64,000 bases of DNA from Tubulanus polymorphus (lineage: Eukaryota > Nemertea > Palaeonemertea > Tubulaniformes > Tubulanidae). Position numbers and translations under genes: made by a program. Each line of letters begins with the position of its first letter. The stretch's first letter is position 1. The notes beneath the pieces are model-generated. The model searched no databases. It worked only from the letters and a program-made list of their open reading frames with translations, and was not told where the DNA came from. Where the stretch lies: the NCBI RefSeq assembly GCF_964204645.1, contig NC_134027.1, positions 27,268,485 to 27,332,484 on the forward strand. Direction: 5' to 3'. This document shows positions 1-16,900 of the stretch, piece after piece.

Positions 1-3271
<3,271 letters not shown>

Positions 3272-3275
3272 CCTA

Positions 3276-4930
3276 CCCACAACCGGGTCAGGACGGTCAG
3301 GAGCAGACTCTGAATGCTGCTGCTGCCACTTGCGTTTACGAGTTATACGTTGTATTTTGAAAATGTGAATTCTACTTCAATTTCACCCAATTTTTCCTAA
3401 ATCAAGCAATGAAGTAAATCGTGCTGAAATAGATTATTTCAGTTAGGGGTAACTATATTCACATTATGCGCTTGTTTTTGGGAAAATTCTAGCATTTCGT
3501 GATCAAAATTAATTTTTTTTCACCCGGAAGCAAAAACCGGAAGCGAATCGTTCGACTCAAACAAGGGGTTCGAATCCTGAATTCATCGTAGATTACAGCA
3601 GTTCAAATATATTTTTAATTTCCCATATAATCTTCAAATTAATTCAAAAAGCGCAGATTTTGGCCGATAAAACGAGACCGCTAGTGTCAGTCATCCCGAT
3701 CAGACAATATTTTGGCTTGTACTAAGATGACGCCTGACGCTGGGCGTCATCAATCCGTTGTATGGCATTTATCTTCATTCTCTGTGAATATAGAAGCATT
3801 TATCTAGGAACGAAATCATATATCTGAAATTTTTGAGTCTTGCATAATGTGTAGGGTCTAGTGCCAGCAGTTAGCTTAAGTCAGTAGCCTACCTGTGGTG
3901 TTTCACGATCAGATATTTGGGTACTGCAACCTAAAGTCTACAGACAGCTACGTATGAATCACTTAGCCGCTGAATGGCTGAACGGCTACTGTGTAGGGTC
4001 TCCATCATCAACTGATCCAAACAAACAACAATCACTGTCAATATTTTCTAGAAATGCAATATTTTATTTATATCACAAAAATGTTGGCCTTTATAAACCA
4101 CCACACTATTTATTTGAAGCAGGGATGATACAAAATATTATACCGGTCACTAGTCAGGTACAAGTAGTTTATTTACATACATTTACTACAGAACTGTAGT
4201 AATTACCGCAATTCACAGCGAGATTACACACATTTTTCAACCATTTATGTAAATGCTTTACAATTCAGAAAAGACAAATGAAAGCTGAACAAATTACGTA
4301 TTTATCAAGATAAATTCTTCATCATTTTGTGTTTTCGCTGCACACAGAAAAATCAATACAATCACAGCCAGTAACATCTTATATACTGAATAATCAATTA
4401 ATACTAATCCTCACCAAAATCTAGCTACAACTAAATATCATAATTCTAATAATAGACTCTACTGAATACTATCGAGTGATCTAAAATTGAGTGCTGTTTT
4501 TTTTAAACTGGTCTAAACCTCCTCCATATTACCATTATTCATACAATGGAACCTTGTTATAGCAAACTATATAGGCCCAGAAAATCTGTTCGTTAAAACC
4601 GATAGTTTGTTATATCCAGTATGAAATAAGTGAAATTGTGTTACTTATTTCTGTTATATCTGATGAATGGTATCCGAGTTTGTTTTAATGAGGTTCCATT
4701 GTATTAACATCAGAAATCAGATCTTTAGACCTGAGTTCCAGTTGACTCTTTCATTCATAATGTTCTAACCTTGTCAGAGTTAAAATACGAACTCGGTCTT
4801 GAGCGTGAATTAATTCAATTCAAGGGAGCAGGATCCAGTTCTACAGTTGTCAATTAAGTTTGACTCTAAACTCATTTCTAAATATTTGACAGGTAACTGG
4901 CCTGGAACCCAGTGCAGTAGTGTGACATGT
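3276..4930. other. USP19 upstream region / EDC4 3' UTR and flank
   Basis: The space between the USP19 first coding exon and the EDC4 stop should contain the USP19 promoter and the EDC4 3' UTR. Apart from the pogo-like MITE (4544-4701) and a diverged CAGTTCTACAGTTG element near 4830-4915, no gene is visible. The small plus-strand frame at 3954-4199 has no recognisable features. A lone GGTTCGAATCC box at 3568-3578 is probably a SINE relic. Confidence 0.5.
4544..4701. mobile_element. pogo/Tigger-like MITE
   Basis: A 158-bp palindromic element with terminal inverted repeats CAATGGAACCT...AGGTTCCATTG. It is flanked by TA on both sides, the target duplication of Tc1/mariner/pogo elements. Internal 'TTATAGCAAAC' and 'GTTTGTTATATC' arms resemble pogo-type ends. 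There is no coding capacity. Confidence 0.75.
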
Positions 4931-4932
4931 GT

Positions 4933-7900
4933 TTATTTCAATTCTAACATCGCAGCGCGTGATAACAATTTCATTTCACGTATCATTTTATGACTCGGAT
5001 GTTTATGTATAAATGATTCAAGTTTCTGACACAATGAAGAGAGAACAGCCGGCATGTGTTCACGGGTAAGAGCGTTAGAACGATCTAAATTCATCACCGC
5101 TTCAGCTACAAATCTGAAAATATTCAACCACAAAATCAAATGAATATCAACTAATTTTTCGTAATAGTGGACTATTCATAGAGTATGCGTACGTTTAAGG
5201 TAAGAATGCTTCAATCCATCTTCAGAGATTTATATGAAATGAATATGGAATATTCTCGTTAAACTGACCTGTGTTTGAGTTCAGTATTAGATGAGAAATC
5301 GGCTGATAATTGTTGTATAAGAGACAATAGAACCGGCTGCTGAAGAGGACACGGTGTTTGACCGAACACATTCACTGCATCCATATTCTCACAAACAAAC
5401 ATCACTAAACTCAAATCTGACGCTGATAATGCCTACAAATCAATCATTATACCGTATAATATAATCATTTCAATCAAATCAATTATAAATAGTGAATACA
5501 GCTGCTGCCGGTAGATTGTCTGAGATTGTGTAGGAGATAGACAGCAGATTGTCTGAAGGGGTGCAGGGAACAGACCGCAGACTGTCTGAGATTGTGCAGG
5601 ATACAGACAGCAGATTGTCTGAAGGGGTGTAGGGTACACACATCAGATTGTCTGAGGGGGTGCAGGAGACAGACAGCAGATAGTCTGCAGGGAACAGACA
5701 GCAGATTGTCTGAGATTGTGCAGGATACAGACAGCAGATTGTCTGAAGGGGTGTAGGGTACAGACAGCAGATTGTCTGAGGGGGTGCAGGAGACAGACAG
5801 CAGATTGTCTGCTGGGGTTGCAGGATACAGACAGCAGCTACAATGATAGTCTTTAATGATAATTCACCTGTTGAAATACAGAATTAACTTGTCCTTGATG
5901 AAGTAGATTAAGGAGATGTGATCGCAATGCTTGTGGATCAGTAGGAGAAGGAACAGGAGTCATAGCTCCTGATCGCATCGCTTGCGTCACGCTATCCGTT
6001 ATCGTTACATGTTGAGACTGCATCGCTGAATCCACTTCTGATTTGATAATCGTTTTAATTTGAGATAATAACGTCTCCTGTAACCTGAAATATTCAAAAC
6101 ATCGCCAACATTTATTACACTCTATAAACTAAAGCAATATCATGACGGCGACGACCTGGTTCAACAGTTCTAGCTTAATTATTTGACTATAAATTTCCTA
6201 TGCTTTAACTTAAAAGTGTAACATGTTAACTAAACTGTGGAACTACAGTCAAATTCAGTTAACTCGTCATTTGGATAGGCCATCAATTACTGAAGTCATC
6301 TCTATTTTTGAGTCACAATTTGTATTTCTAATTCAATTCACTAAGTGTAAGTCATCATTTGTATAAGCCATCAATTACTGGAGTCATCTCTATTTTTGAG
6401 TCTCAATTCGTATTTTTTAATCAATTTGCCAAGTGTTAGTCATCAGATGGATAAGTTGTCACATTACTGAAGTCATCTCTATTTTTCTAGCCCCATTTTG
6501 AATATTAAAGTAACGTAACCATTGTCATAACTGAGACATCTCAAGCAAGTTTTCACAGTATAAAACACCGACCTGTTAACTGAACCTGTAACACATTGAT
6601 CGATATCTTTCTTCATAGTCGTAATAACAGATTCTTGAAGTTTTTCAGCGTTTCGTTGAAACGTGTCGATTGATGATTGTAATTGAGTTAACATCGGATC
6701 ACGTGAATCCTGTTGTTTACGTCGTAGCTGTTCTAAATGACTTTCTAACTGCTGCATATCTATAAATAAAACCAAGAGCGGATCTAGAGTCTGATTCAGG
6801 GATTCCCCAAAATAGTGCATATCACAAGTAGACAGAATCCCACAATAATAATGGAAAAACAAAGTCCAAAAATGCAACTGAAGCTAGTGTAGTTTATTCA
6901 ATGTTTTGACAATATCCTAATAGTCATCTTCAGGAATACTGTATTCCTTGAGCTAGTGCAGTTTATTCAATGTTTTGACAATATCCTAATAGTTATCTTC
7001 AGGAATAATGATCATTATTCCTGAAGATGACTACTAGGATTCAGTCAAAACGTCGAAATAAACTACACTAGCTTCAGTTGCATTTTTTGACTTTGTTTTT
7101 TCGTTATCATTGTGGGATTCTCTCTACTTAGCTTCAACACGGATCCATAGTGTTTTATCAATTGTGAGGGCATAACATATAATTAAGGGCACCCCAAAAG
7201 AAAACTCATCGGAGAACATTAGAGTTTTTGGAAATAAAGAGAACAAGTCTATGAATCTAAATAGTTGGCTATCAGTTCGTTATTCTTCATTTTCCTGTAT
7301 TAGATTTCAGTGCAACGTGATCTTTTAAAGAGGGGAGCGCTCTCCCTGCATCCCCCTCTGATTTACCTCTGACAACTGACAGTAAAAACAGCAAATAAAA
7401 CCAAATATTTTCATGTTTCAATGTTTTTAAAAACTTACATTCTCTTGTTCCTTGTTGAAATGCGTCGTTAACTTGTTGGAACATATTTTGGCAACCTTTC
7501 TCGAACCAGGGAATAACTTGAGATTGGAACGAATCTCGGTATGTAGCTTGTATAGGACCTTGTACGGCTGCACTGACCGCTTGACCAATCGCGTCGATCG
7601 TTTGCTTAAATATACAACAATTTCAAATACAATTTCAGATACAAAGCCACCTTCGAATGAACCGTAGCTATACACATCTTAAATGTCATAGTTTGTATGC
7701 CCCTCAGTGTTGGAGACTTGATAATTAGATGATTTACAAATTTTTGAGGGTCACTTTTGTAAATTACATATGTTTAACCAGCGATATAGCATAGTTACGT
7801 GGTTGCATGACTGCCCAACATTCATATTCCTCGACTAATCGGGACTGGCAAAATCAAAGAGTTAAGGAACAGCAAGGGAAACAGAAAATAATTTCATTTT

Positions 7901-10900
7901 TGTCCGAATTGGAAGTGTGAGTTAGGTGAGTTAGGGCTGTGAATATTTTACCTTGGATCGAACCATTTTGCCGATGTGTTCTCTCATCAATGAATCTGTA
8001 GTTGTCAGTTTTTGTCCGACCTCGTTAAACAGTTGATCTTTAATCGGGTCTAAATTTCTCGTAATTCCCGGAATCACGTTCGTTTTAATTTCGTTATGAA
8101 TGATATTTTCCAGTTTAGCTGATACTGTATTATTCACCGACCGAGTCACGGCGTTCGCCAGACGTTCCTGCTTCTGTTTCTCTTGATTTTGACGTTCGTT
8201 TTGTAACTCGTGAAATTTAGTTTCTACGCAAAACAGTTAAGAAACGTAAAGAGTTCAATCACGAAATTACTAACCACAGATAAATCATTCCGAGTGTTGA
8301 ATGATAGTATGAAATCTCACACTTTGAGCTCAAAATGCTTCATTGAGCTAGTGTAGTTTATTCAAAGTTTTCACTATATTCTAGATGTCATCTTCAGGAA
8401 TACTGTATTCCTTGAGCTAGTGTAGTTAATTCAACATTTGACTATATCCTTATAGTCATCTTCAGGAATACTGTATTACTGAAGATGACTATAAGGATCT
8501 AGTCAAAATCGCAATTAGATATCAACTCAAGGAAATATTTCGGGCTCTTATTTTTTCATTTTCATCGTGGGATTTCGCATTAGTCACAAAATTGATCCGT
8601 GTATAATTTTCTAATAAAAGGATACTTTGCTCCTCGGAAAGTCTGTCAATTTTTCCATCAACGTGACGCGTGATCTGATTTTGTAAAGCTGGTAATTGTA
8701 GTTGTACTTGGTGTAGTTTTTGTTCTAGTTGTTGCCCGTGATGCATTTCACGACGTAGAATTGCGATTTCTTCTTGTTGAGATTGAATCATACTCATGAT
8801 GCTGTCTAGTGATGTCTGTAGTTTATCTAGTGATGAACGATCTAATGCACTGATTACTACAGCACCTGTACTATCACTACAACGAATAACATAAAACAAT
8901 GATTGAAAAGCCTGACCGAGCATCCTTTATCGTAGAGGCTATTTCAGTTACAGATCAGGGCCCAGTTCCACAGTTGTGAGTTAGAGTTAACTCAAATTTT
9001 AACTCGGAACTGTGGAACTGGACCCAGGAAATCCTAAATTCCCCCCAAAGTCCCTGACCAAAAAATCTATGATTAAATTATAAGATATCCTCAGTGGGGG
9101 CTGTTTCTTATCAAGCGGTTCATTGTACCACTCATCACCAGCAAGAACAACAAGACACCAAAAATTTTAATTTCCTGATTGTTAAGATATCCTCAGTGGG
9201 GGCTGTTTCTTGACACTCATCACCACCAAGACACCAGAGAGTCGGAATTCCCCGACAAGTAAAGGGTCGGTTCCGTGATTTAGTGAATCTTACCCGCTGC
9301 CGGTATGATGTGTAGTAGATGAAGGAATCGCTGATTGCGAACTTTCCTCTTCCCTCGCCTCCTCAACTACAACTCCATCTTCCTGATCCTCTTCAACTCT
9401 TACATCTTCCTCATCATCAGCATCATCGGCTTCATCTTCATCGTCATCTACATCATCGTCATCTAACTCATCGGCACTACCAGCACCAGCACCAGCCCTG
9501 TAAAACATCAATTTGAAATTATCCAATATTTCATACATTTGAACGATTTAAATTTGAATATTTCAGACGCACGTTGTTTTCTTGAGAGCTTCAACTACTA
9601 ATCGTTTAGCTTCGACGGTAACATCCGGAGCTCGTGGCCAGATTGAATGATCATAGGTCTTCTTATCGTAACCTGAAATAAACAACATCGAGCAGCATTT
9701 AATGATGAAGTTGATTTGTTGAATTGGGAATACAGCATCCTGTTCCGGCAGGGATTCGAACCTGAGGCATCGAGATTGCCACGGTACGAAACCCTGCCAC
9801 ACTAGACCGATTGCACAGCTTAGATGATGTCATTATCAGCCAATCAGATATCCCGTTTTATTTCAGCACAGGTTTTCCCATTTATAGTTCTTCCTTCAAA
9901 TTTATCTCAGTGATTATACAACGAGCAATCTGATTGGTGCCGCAAGTTATCGTGTGGCAAAGCAGCGCGTGTACCTGCGCATCCGGTCTAGTGTGGCAGG
10001 GGTTCGTGCCGTGGCTGAGTGTAGCAAGATGCCATCAGGTTCAAATCCCTGCCGATGGAGGATGGGAATACAGCAGACAACGCTCTCAAGTTGGATTATT
10101 TAGGAACTGTAGAAATGTATCCGACTTGTGGAGTGATATCTGAGTTTGGTACCATGTATTTCATGAACAGTGTAAAAAAAAAATATCTCAAACGTCTGAG
10201 TTGATAGCCTACTGTAGATAAATATTGGATGAAAACTGCAGGACCCGCAGTTCCACAGCTCTGTGTTAATATTTGTCTCAGAGTTAACTCATCGAAAATG
10301 AACTAATTCTAACTCAAGAGTTAACTCTAACTCACAACTGTGGAACTGGATCCTGAAGATCGCGACTGACCGAGAGTTTTAAATCATACCTTCTGTTGAT
10401 TTCTTAGGTTCTAGTATTTCATTGACTTCTAAACTTGCTGAACTAGCGCTACCCATACTGTGTAAAGGTTGACGTCTCTGATGAGTATCTGTAGTAGTAT
10501 TCACATAGTCTGCCACCCTCTCAGATGTCGCCAACGGAACATCTTTAGATTCCAGATTCACCTGAGACAGATAAATATGCGTTTTTCCCGTTGTCATGGT
10601 AGTGGCAGGCGGAGGCGGTACGGAATCTAACGATATCAGTTTCGGTGCGTCGTCTTGTAACGCTCGTGCTGATTGGTTACTGGTCGTAGGTGTCAGATCA
10701 ATCAGATCGCTGTTAGTTTGAAACTGAGCTCCAGAATTCAATGACCTATAAAAATAACGAATATGATACATCACGAGGACTCCACAGTGTCCACCAGGTG
10801 GCGCTTCGCAAGGCTTGATTTATACAATAGTATCTTCTCGGGATATGAGATCTTCTGTCGCCAGTATCCAGCTCCTGTTGAAAGTTTGGAGCTATCCCAG

Positions 10901-13900
10901 TTTGGCTTTGAAAGAATCAAATTAAAGATCTTCTTAATGGTTAAGTCAGAAATTCCTTTAAGATTCTGGATCATTTAATATCCCAACAAAAGATTTTGCA
11001 CCCTCATTGGGATACTGCCACCATTGCACCCTCATTGGGATACTGCTACCATTGAGCCCTCACTGGGAAACTGCTACCATTGAACCCTCACTGGAATACT
11101 GCCACCATTGAGCCCTCACTGGGATACTGCCACCATTGAGCCCTCACTGGGATACTGCCACCATTGAGCCCTATCAGTGATTTGAACTTACTTGATGCTA
11201 GTATCGAGAGCGTGTTCTTCACCGGGTGTAGTAGGAGGGAGTGGCATGTTGCTAGGTGATGAAGGTGATTGAGGTGTTTCGGTGAGTGTAACCGAGCTGA
11301 CCGGTGACGGCATGACAGGCGTCACTTGAGTAAAACTACTACCACCGCTACTAGTTAAACTACTGCGGAAACTATCGAGAGCGTCCAAACCATCGGTTCC
11401 TTTTCTGCTATATAGAAATAAACACAGAGAGATACGTACAGAGAATTTCTGCATGAAACCGCTGACATTTTACATGATTGATAATAATTTACCTAGGACT
11501 TGATTTAAAAGCGTCAGGAGTTAATAACATCGGTTTACTATTAGACAACGAGGCTTCTACATCAGACGTCATAATATTCTCAACACTTAGATCAGTTAAT
11601 GCATCTCTAAAACCTGTAACGTATCGAAATACACGATATATCAAATACTCATTGAAATACACGATGTCAAATATCAAAATACATAATATATCACATATAG
11701 AAACATACTATACATCAAATACCGGGGGATGTTGTGGCAAAATACGATATATCAAATACAGATATGTTAAAATACATGAAGTCTCAAATAGCCGTCAAAA
11801 TGCATGAAATATCGAAATATAAAATATATCGAATAGATGATTAAGTAAAGAATATCGAGTTGTTTTACTTACTTTCATCTTGAGACATAGAACTGACTGA
11901 TAACGCTGTAGGACCCGGTACCGATGATTCCGGTTGGAACTGTATTTGTAATTCCTGTAGTGCCCTGTATTATAATACAATACGTATTCATACTAGATGT
12001 GAATACAGAAAAATACAGAATGAAAATACGAATCTCTCTTACTTAGTATGAACGGAATACATCTTCACGACGACACCGATTCTACTTGCATCATCAACTT
12101 TAGTTTCACATCCATCTGTTTCATCATCTTCATCTTCTTCAACTTCAGCAGCTGAAAAATTAAATCATCTCCGTCCATTTTCGATTCAACGAAATTAAAG
12201 ACAAAATTCTCAATTCATTGAACTTCAGGATGAAGTTTAATGAATCCGATTGATGCCGAAATCAATTCCAGATAATCTGAATAAATGAAGATATTGAATC
12301 GATTTTAGAATTAAACCTTATCTTTAATTGAAACTGGGTCAAGTATCCAGTTCCACAGTTGTGAGTTAGAGTTAACTCTGAGTCAAATCTTAACACAGGA
12401 CTGTGGAACTGGGTCCTGGGTTTTAAAAAACCTACTTGAAACCAGTCGTGTTTTTAATGAAATCAATCAATTTTTCTCATTCTCATAAATTAAAATATCT
12501 CAGTTTTTCTAGTAGGAAAATTCACCTGTAAATTCTGAAGTATTATTATCGAGTTGTTTGCGTAGTTTCTTGCGACAAGCGTCAATTACAGCGAAACTGA
12601 GACAGGGTTGAGTGAGCAGGAACTCAGAGATTGATGAGATATGTGCCGTACCAGCTTCCCAATCCTGATGTACTAAACATACGTATAATACCTGTATTGA
12701 AATAATAACAAATAACTATGAAGTAAGATAAACTCACTACTGAGTTCATTATAGTTGTGAGGATCATTTTGTTGATGACTTATCCATAAGACAACTTCGA
12801 ATTGAATTAGAAATACAAATTGAGACTCAAAATAGAGATGACAGTAATGACAATAAAGGCTCCACTAATATCCAGTTCAAAAGTTGTTGGTTAACTTTTA
12901 TAGAGCAAAATTAAATCCATTTTCAACAATGTTTTAGCACTAGAATGATATCTATAACAGGAACGAAAGAACCAGGGGCCAGTTGCACAGTCTTGACTTA
13001 TGTCCAAAAGTGGTCTTAAATCTTAAGACTGGTCTTAAGTTGTTAGATTGGCTATAGAACTATGTTGGTCTTAAACTGATCTTAAAAACTAAGTCATGAT
13101 TATGCAACTGACCCCAGAGGCTGCAATCAGTAGGGCAGTCAGAGTCAACTGGTGGATAACTGCATTTTCATCGCGATGATTTTAAACTAAATATCGAGTA
13201 AACTGTACCTAGTTTACAGCATTCGGAAAGATTAGGTTTACCTTGCGTCTAATGTCGGTCAACAGAACATATTTCGCGGATAAATCGATCCCGAGTTTCA
13301 AACACGGATCGACTTGAAAATTCGAAGGTAAATTCGGAGGTGCAAAAAATCTGAAGAGAAATAATTTCAAAAACTTTACGAAGATGTTTATTAACAATGA
13401 GACTAGAACGTGTTGTTGGGTGTGTTAACGAACCGGATAGTCTGTAAACAAGTCCACGATTGACACGTCCAGATTTTAATCTCACGATTATTATCGGCAC
13501 CGGTCAAAGCGAACTTCCAAAACTGAGATCTATAAATAAACAGACGAAATTCATAACCACATTTCAACTGATAACACAGTTTCTTATTAAAGTTGAACTG
13601 TGTAGTTTCTTCATATAGCTGAACCATTTTAATCCTTTTTCGCTGGCTAATAGCTTAACTTGCTGTTACTTGCCCCCGTTGGTGAAAATGTCTAGGGAAC
13701 TAAATGAAAGCTCAAGTAAGTTAGGCTACATTATCCAGCCAGTGAAAATAAGTATAAATGGTTCAACTATATCTGAGTGAAAATACATTATGAAATAGGT
13801 GTGTAAACTATTGATCAGAACTTACTCAGGATTTTGATGATCATCTAAAAAGTAAATACACGACAAAGGTTTCCCTTCATGTGGTTTCCATTTATGTAAA

Positions 13901-16900
13901 CATCTGTAAAATATAAGACGCACATTCTCAGTTTTAGTTAATAGCGAGGAATAGACTAAAAATCGTTAGTTTTCATATATTTTGATTTGAAGAAAACAAC
14001 ACACACTTGCACGTTGCTGAATAGAAACTAAGCTCACAACTCTTTGACTCAATTCTCTGAGCTATTTTCATAACTGATTTCAAAGTACCGGTAACAAACC
14101 TAGGTTTAAATTCACTGTGACAGTTTATAAATATCGCACTAAATGATGCAGTGTGATATATAAATAAAATGTAGATATAATGAAGAGATTGACGAACCTG
14201 GGTGGGGTATTCTCATACATATAAACCTGAAATACTTTCACTTCTCCGTCGAGACTCGCCGTAGCGAGAGCAGTGCCATCTGGTGAGAACGCAGCGTCTG
14301 CTATAGCCTAGAAAAACAAAACACTTGTTTTACACGCGAGTCTCAATAGAATCTAAACATCGCAACTAAACGATTTAAATACCTGTGAATGATCTTTGAT
14401 CGTTGAATATCCGACCTCTATTTCCGATGGTTGGAAAGTTCCGGTTCCATATTCTTTTAGTATTAACTCGATATTCCACAATTCAGCCTGTGATAAAAAA
14501 CAAGATAAGAATACTTGCACAGGGTCCCTAGAGGAGTTTTCAAGGAGAAAATTTCATCTTTTAAGGAGAAAACTTCATCTTTTGAGGAAGCGTCTGCATC
14601 ACTTTCAAATCCCAATTACAGTAGACTCCTAAATCAGTAGTGTTTATTTCAGTAAACCGGTAATTAAATGGTTTTGTAACCAATTTTTTTAATGCCTAAT
14701 TGGGTAAAAAAATCCCAACTCTACCAATTAAGGCGTAGTTTACTGTACAACTTATGAAGTATCTAATCGGATTTTGGCCATTTTGCACAAATTAAAGGAG
14801 TTACAAGCACTTTTGCATTTTGAAGGAGTTTTTTTTAAAGAATCAGCGAGTCGTAGGGGACCCTGTTCCGACGATTGACTATGAAATGTTTCTAACAAAC
14901 TTACGATATTATCATGAGTAAGTACGAGTAATTTGCCGACATCTTCAGACGGATCAATATCATCGTCTTCGGTTATATCATCATCGGGAATATACGGACA
15001 CCAGATTAACCGGTGATATTCTGTTGTTATTGATTTATCAGCTTGATTTATCTGCACCAATAAATTAGCTCTAAAACTTCAGAGTTGAGGAAATGATAAA
15101 CGAATAATATCAACTTCACACAGGACCCCCACATAGGCACAGGACTCGTACATGGGCATAATCAACTAGGACTCATAGATGTCATTCACTCAAGTTATTT
15201 ATTTCATAACAGCAAAGAGAAGTTTGTTCACTTAGGCACATGACCCTTAAAGAAGGGTGCAACCCTATGGGCACAGTGAAGTTGGGCTCATATCAATTTT
15301 TAAATTCAATCAAGTTATTTTTACATAAATAAGGAATTTTGAATTTGAATTGATAACAGTAATGAGTGATTGTTGTAACTGTTAGAATAGTCAAGGATAC
15401 TGTATCGATTCCGAGATTGTTTCCTGAATTTCGTAAACGTATAAATTTCCGACTTCGTCGACAGCTCCGAGTAAAACTTGAGGCAGATAAGCGAACGATA
15501 TATCGATAACTCGTCCGGTAAAACCTTTCAATAGAGCGCGATCCGCTGTCTTACGATTGATCAATCTGACTACACCACCAGTTCGTCCTGAAATATCACA
15601 TCAATCTTATAGAATTTCAGGGTCTGATCTAAGCACTTGCCCAGGACAAGTATATTCTCATGAGGGCAAGTAGGTTATCATTATCACTTGTCCTCCGGGC
15701 TAGTGCAATTTTATGTCTCAAAGCTTTTTGCCAATCGATACAACAGTTGGACTGCTTGCGTAGGGCAAGTAGATTTTTGAGGGGGCCAAGTAAAATTTCA
15801 GATATGCTTGCCCGGGGGCGAGTAGCTCTTATTCCTTAGATCGGACCCTGGAATTTCAAGAGGAGTTAAGAATTTAGGAGTTTATGAGGAAGAATTTGTG
15901 GAGAAAATATGAAGACGTTCGCATCGTGGTAATATAAAGTATTCTAAAGATAATATAAATTCTAAATGACAGACATACCGTTTTTTTAACACTTTTCAGG
16001 GTGATTAGGGGCTCAAGAAGTTTAATGTAATTTCTCCTATCAGTCTAGAGAGTTTTCAAGGAATCAACGTCAGTACTGTTAAATACCTTTAAGCACGTAT
16101 GCGATGATAACTCCATTTTTATGCGAAGCGACCAGATTTCCCGTGTAATATTTCGACTCCCAGTCGTAGTTAACGGCAGGACTAATCTTTACCTATAAAT
16201 ACATCATTCAATCAATTCAAATCTCCGGCGACAAACTGACATTTGTGACTCATGGAATACTTTATTTTCAACTTTTATCAAAAATTTCATTTCAGTTTCT
16301 GAATTGCTCATATTAGATTTTCAAGTTTAGGTGCAACGAACTGAGGTCTAAACATTTGATATATAAACGGCCAGGAAGGTGGAGAGGTAAGGGGTTCGAA
16401 GGATTGAGGGATTAGATCCGTTTACCTTATTACTCCCAGCTGATGCTTGCGAAGATCCACTCGCTGTGCTAGATATGATTGATACGTCCTGACCGTAAAC
16501 ACTAAAACTATTAGCATTATCGGTACCTTGTAATAAACTACAAATATACGAATCGTTAATTAAAATCAATCAGAAAAATAAACTGTAAACGATGATAATA
16601 ATTGAAGGTTGTTTTACATTTGTTGTCGCGTGCAGGAATTTCCGCCGTTGAAATTATGAATGAAATCGGAAAAATCGGCCATTTTTTCAGCGCTTGCTCC
16701 GTTACTGCCAGTACCGGTACTGTAGCTGCTGCTCAATAAACTACAATTCAAATTAAATAACGTTTTTATTCATGCGGTAATCGTGATCAGAGGTTGAGAT
16801 GGTAACTTATGAAAATAAAATAAGTTTCCTTTAGTTAACAATTTATTTTCGACATTTCATCGATATCCAAATAAAAATAATCATCTTCAGAAATATAACA

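Noticed and set aside
9733-9830. Functional tRNA gene on the minus strand
   Set aside because: A good B box but no matching acceptor stem that I can pair; a second copy with the same head and a SINE body lies 200 bp away.
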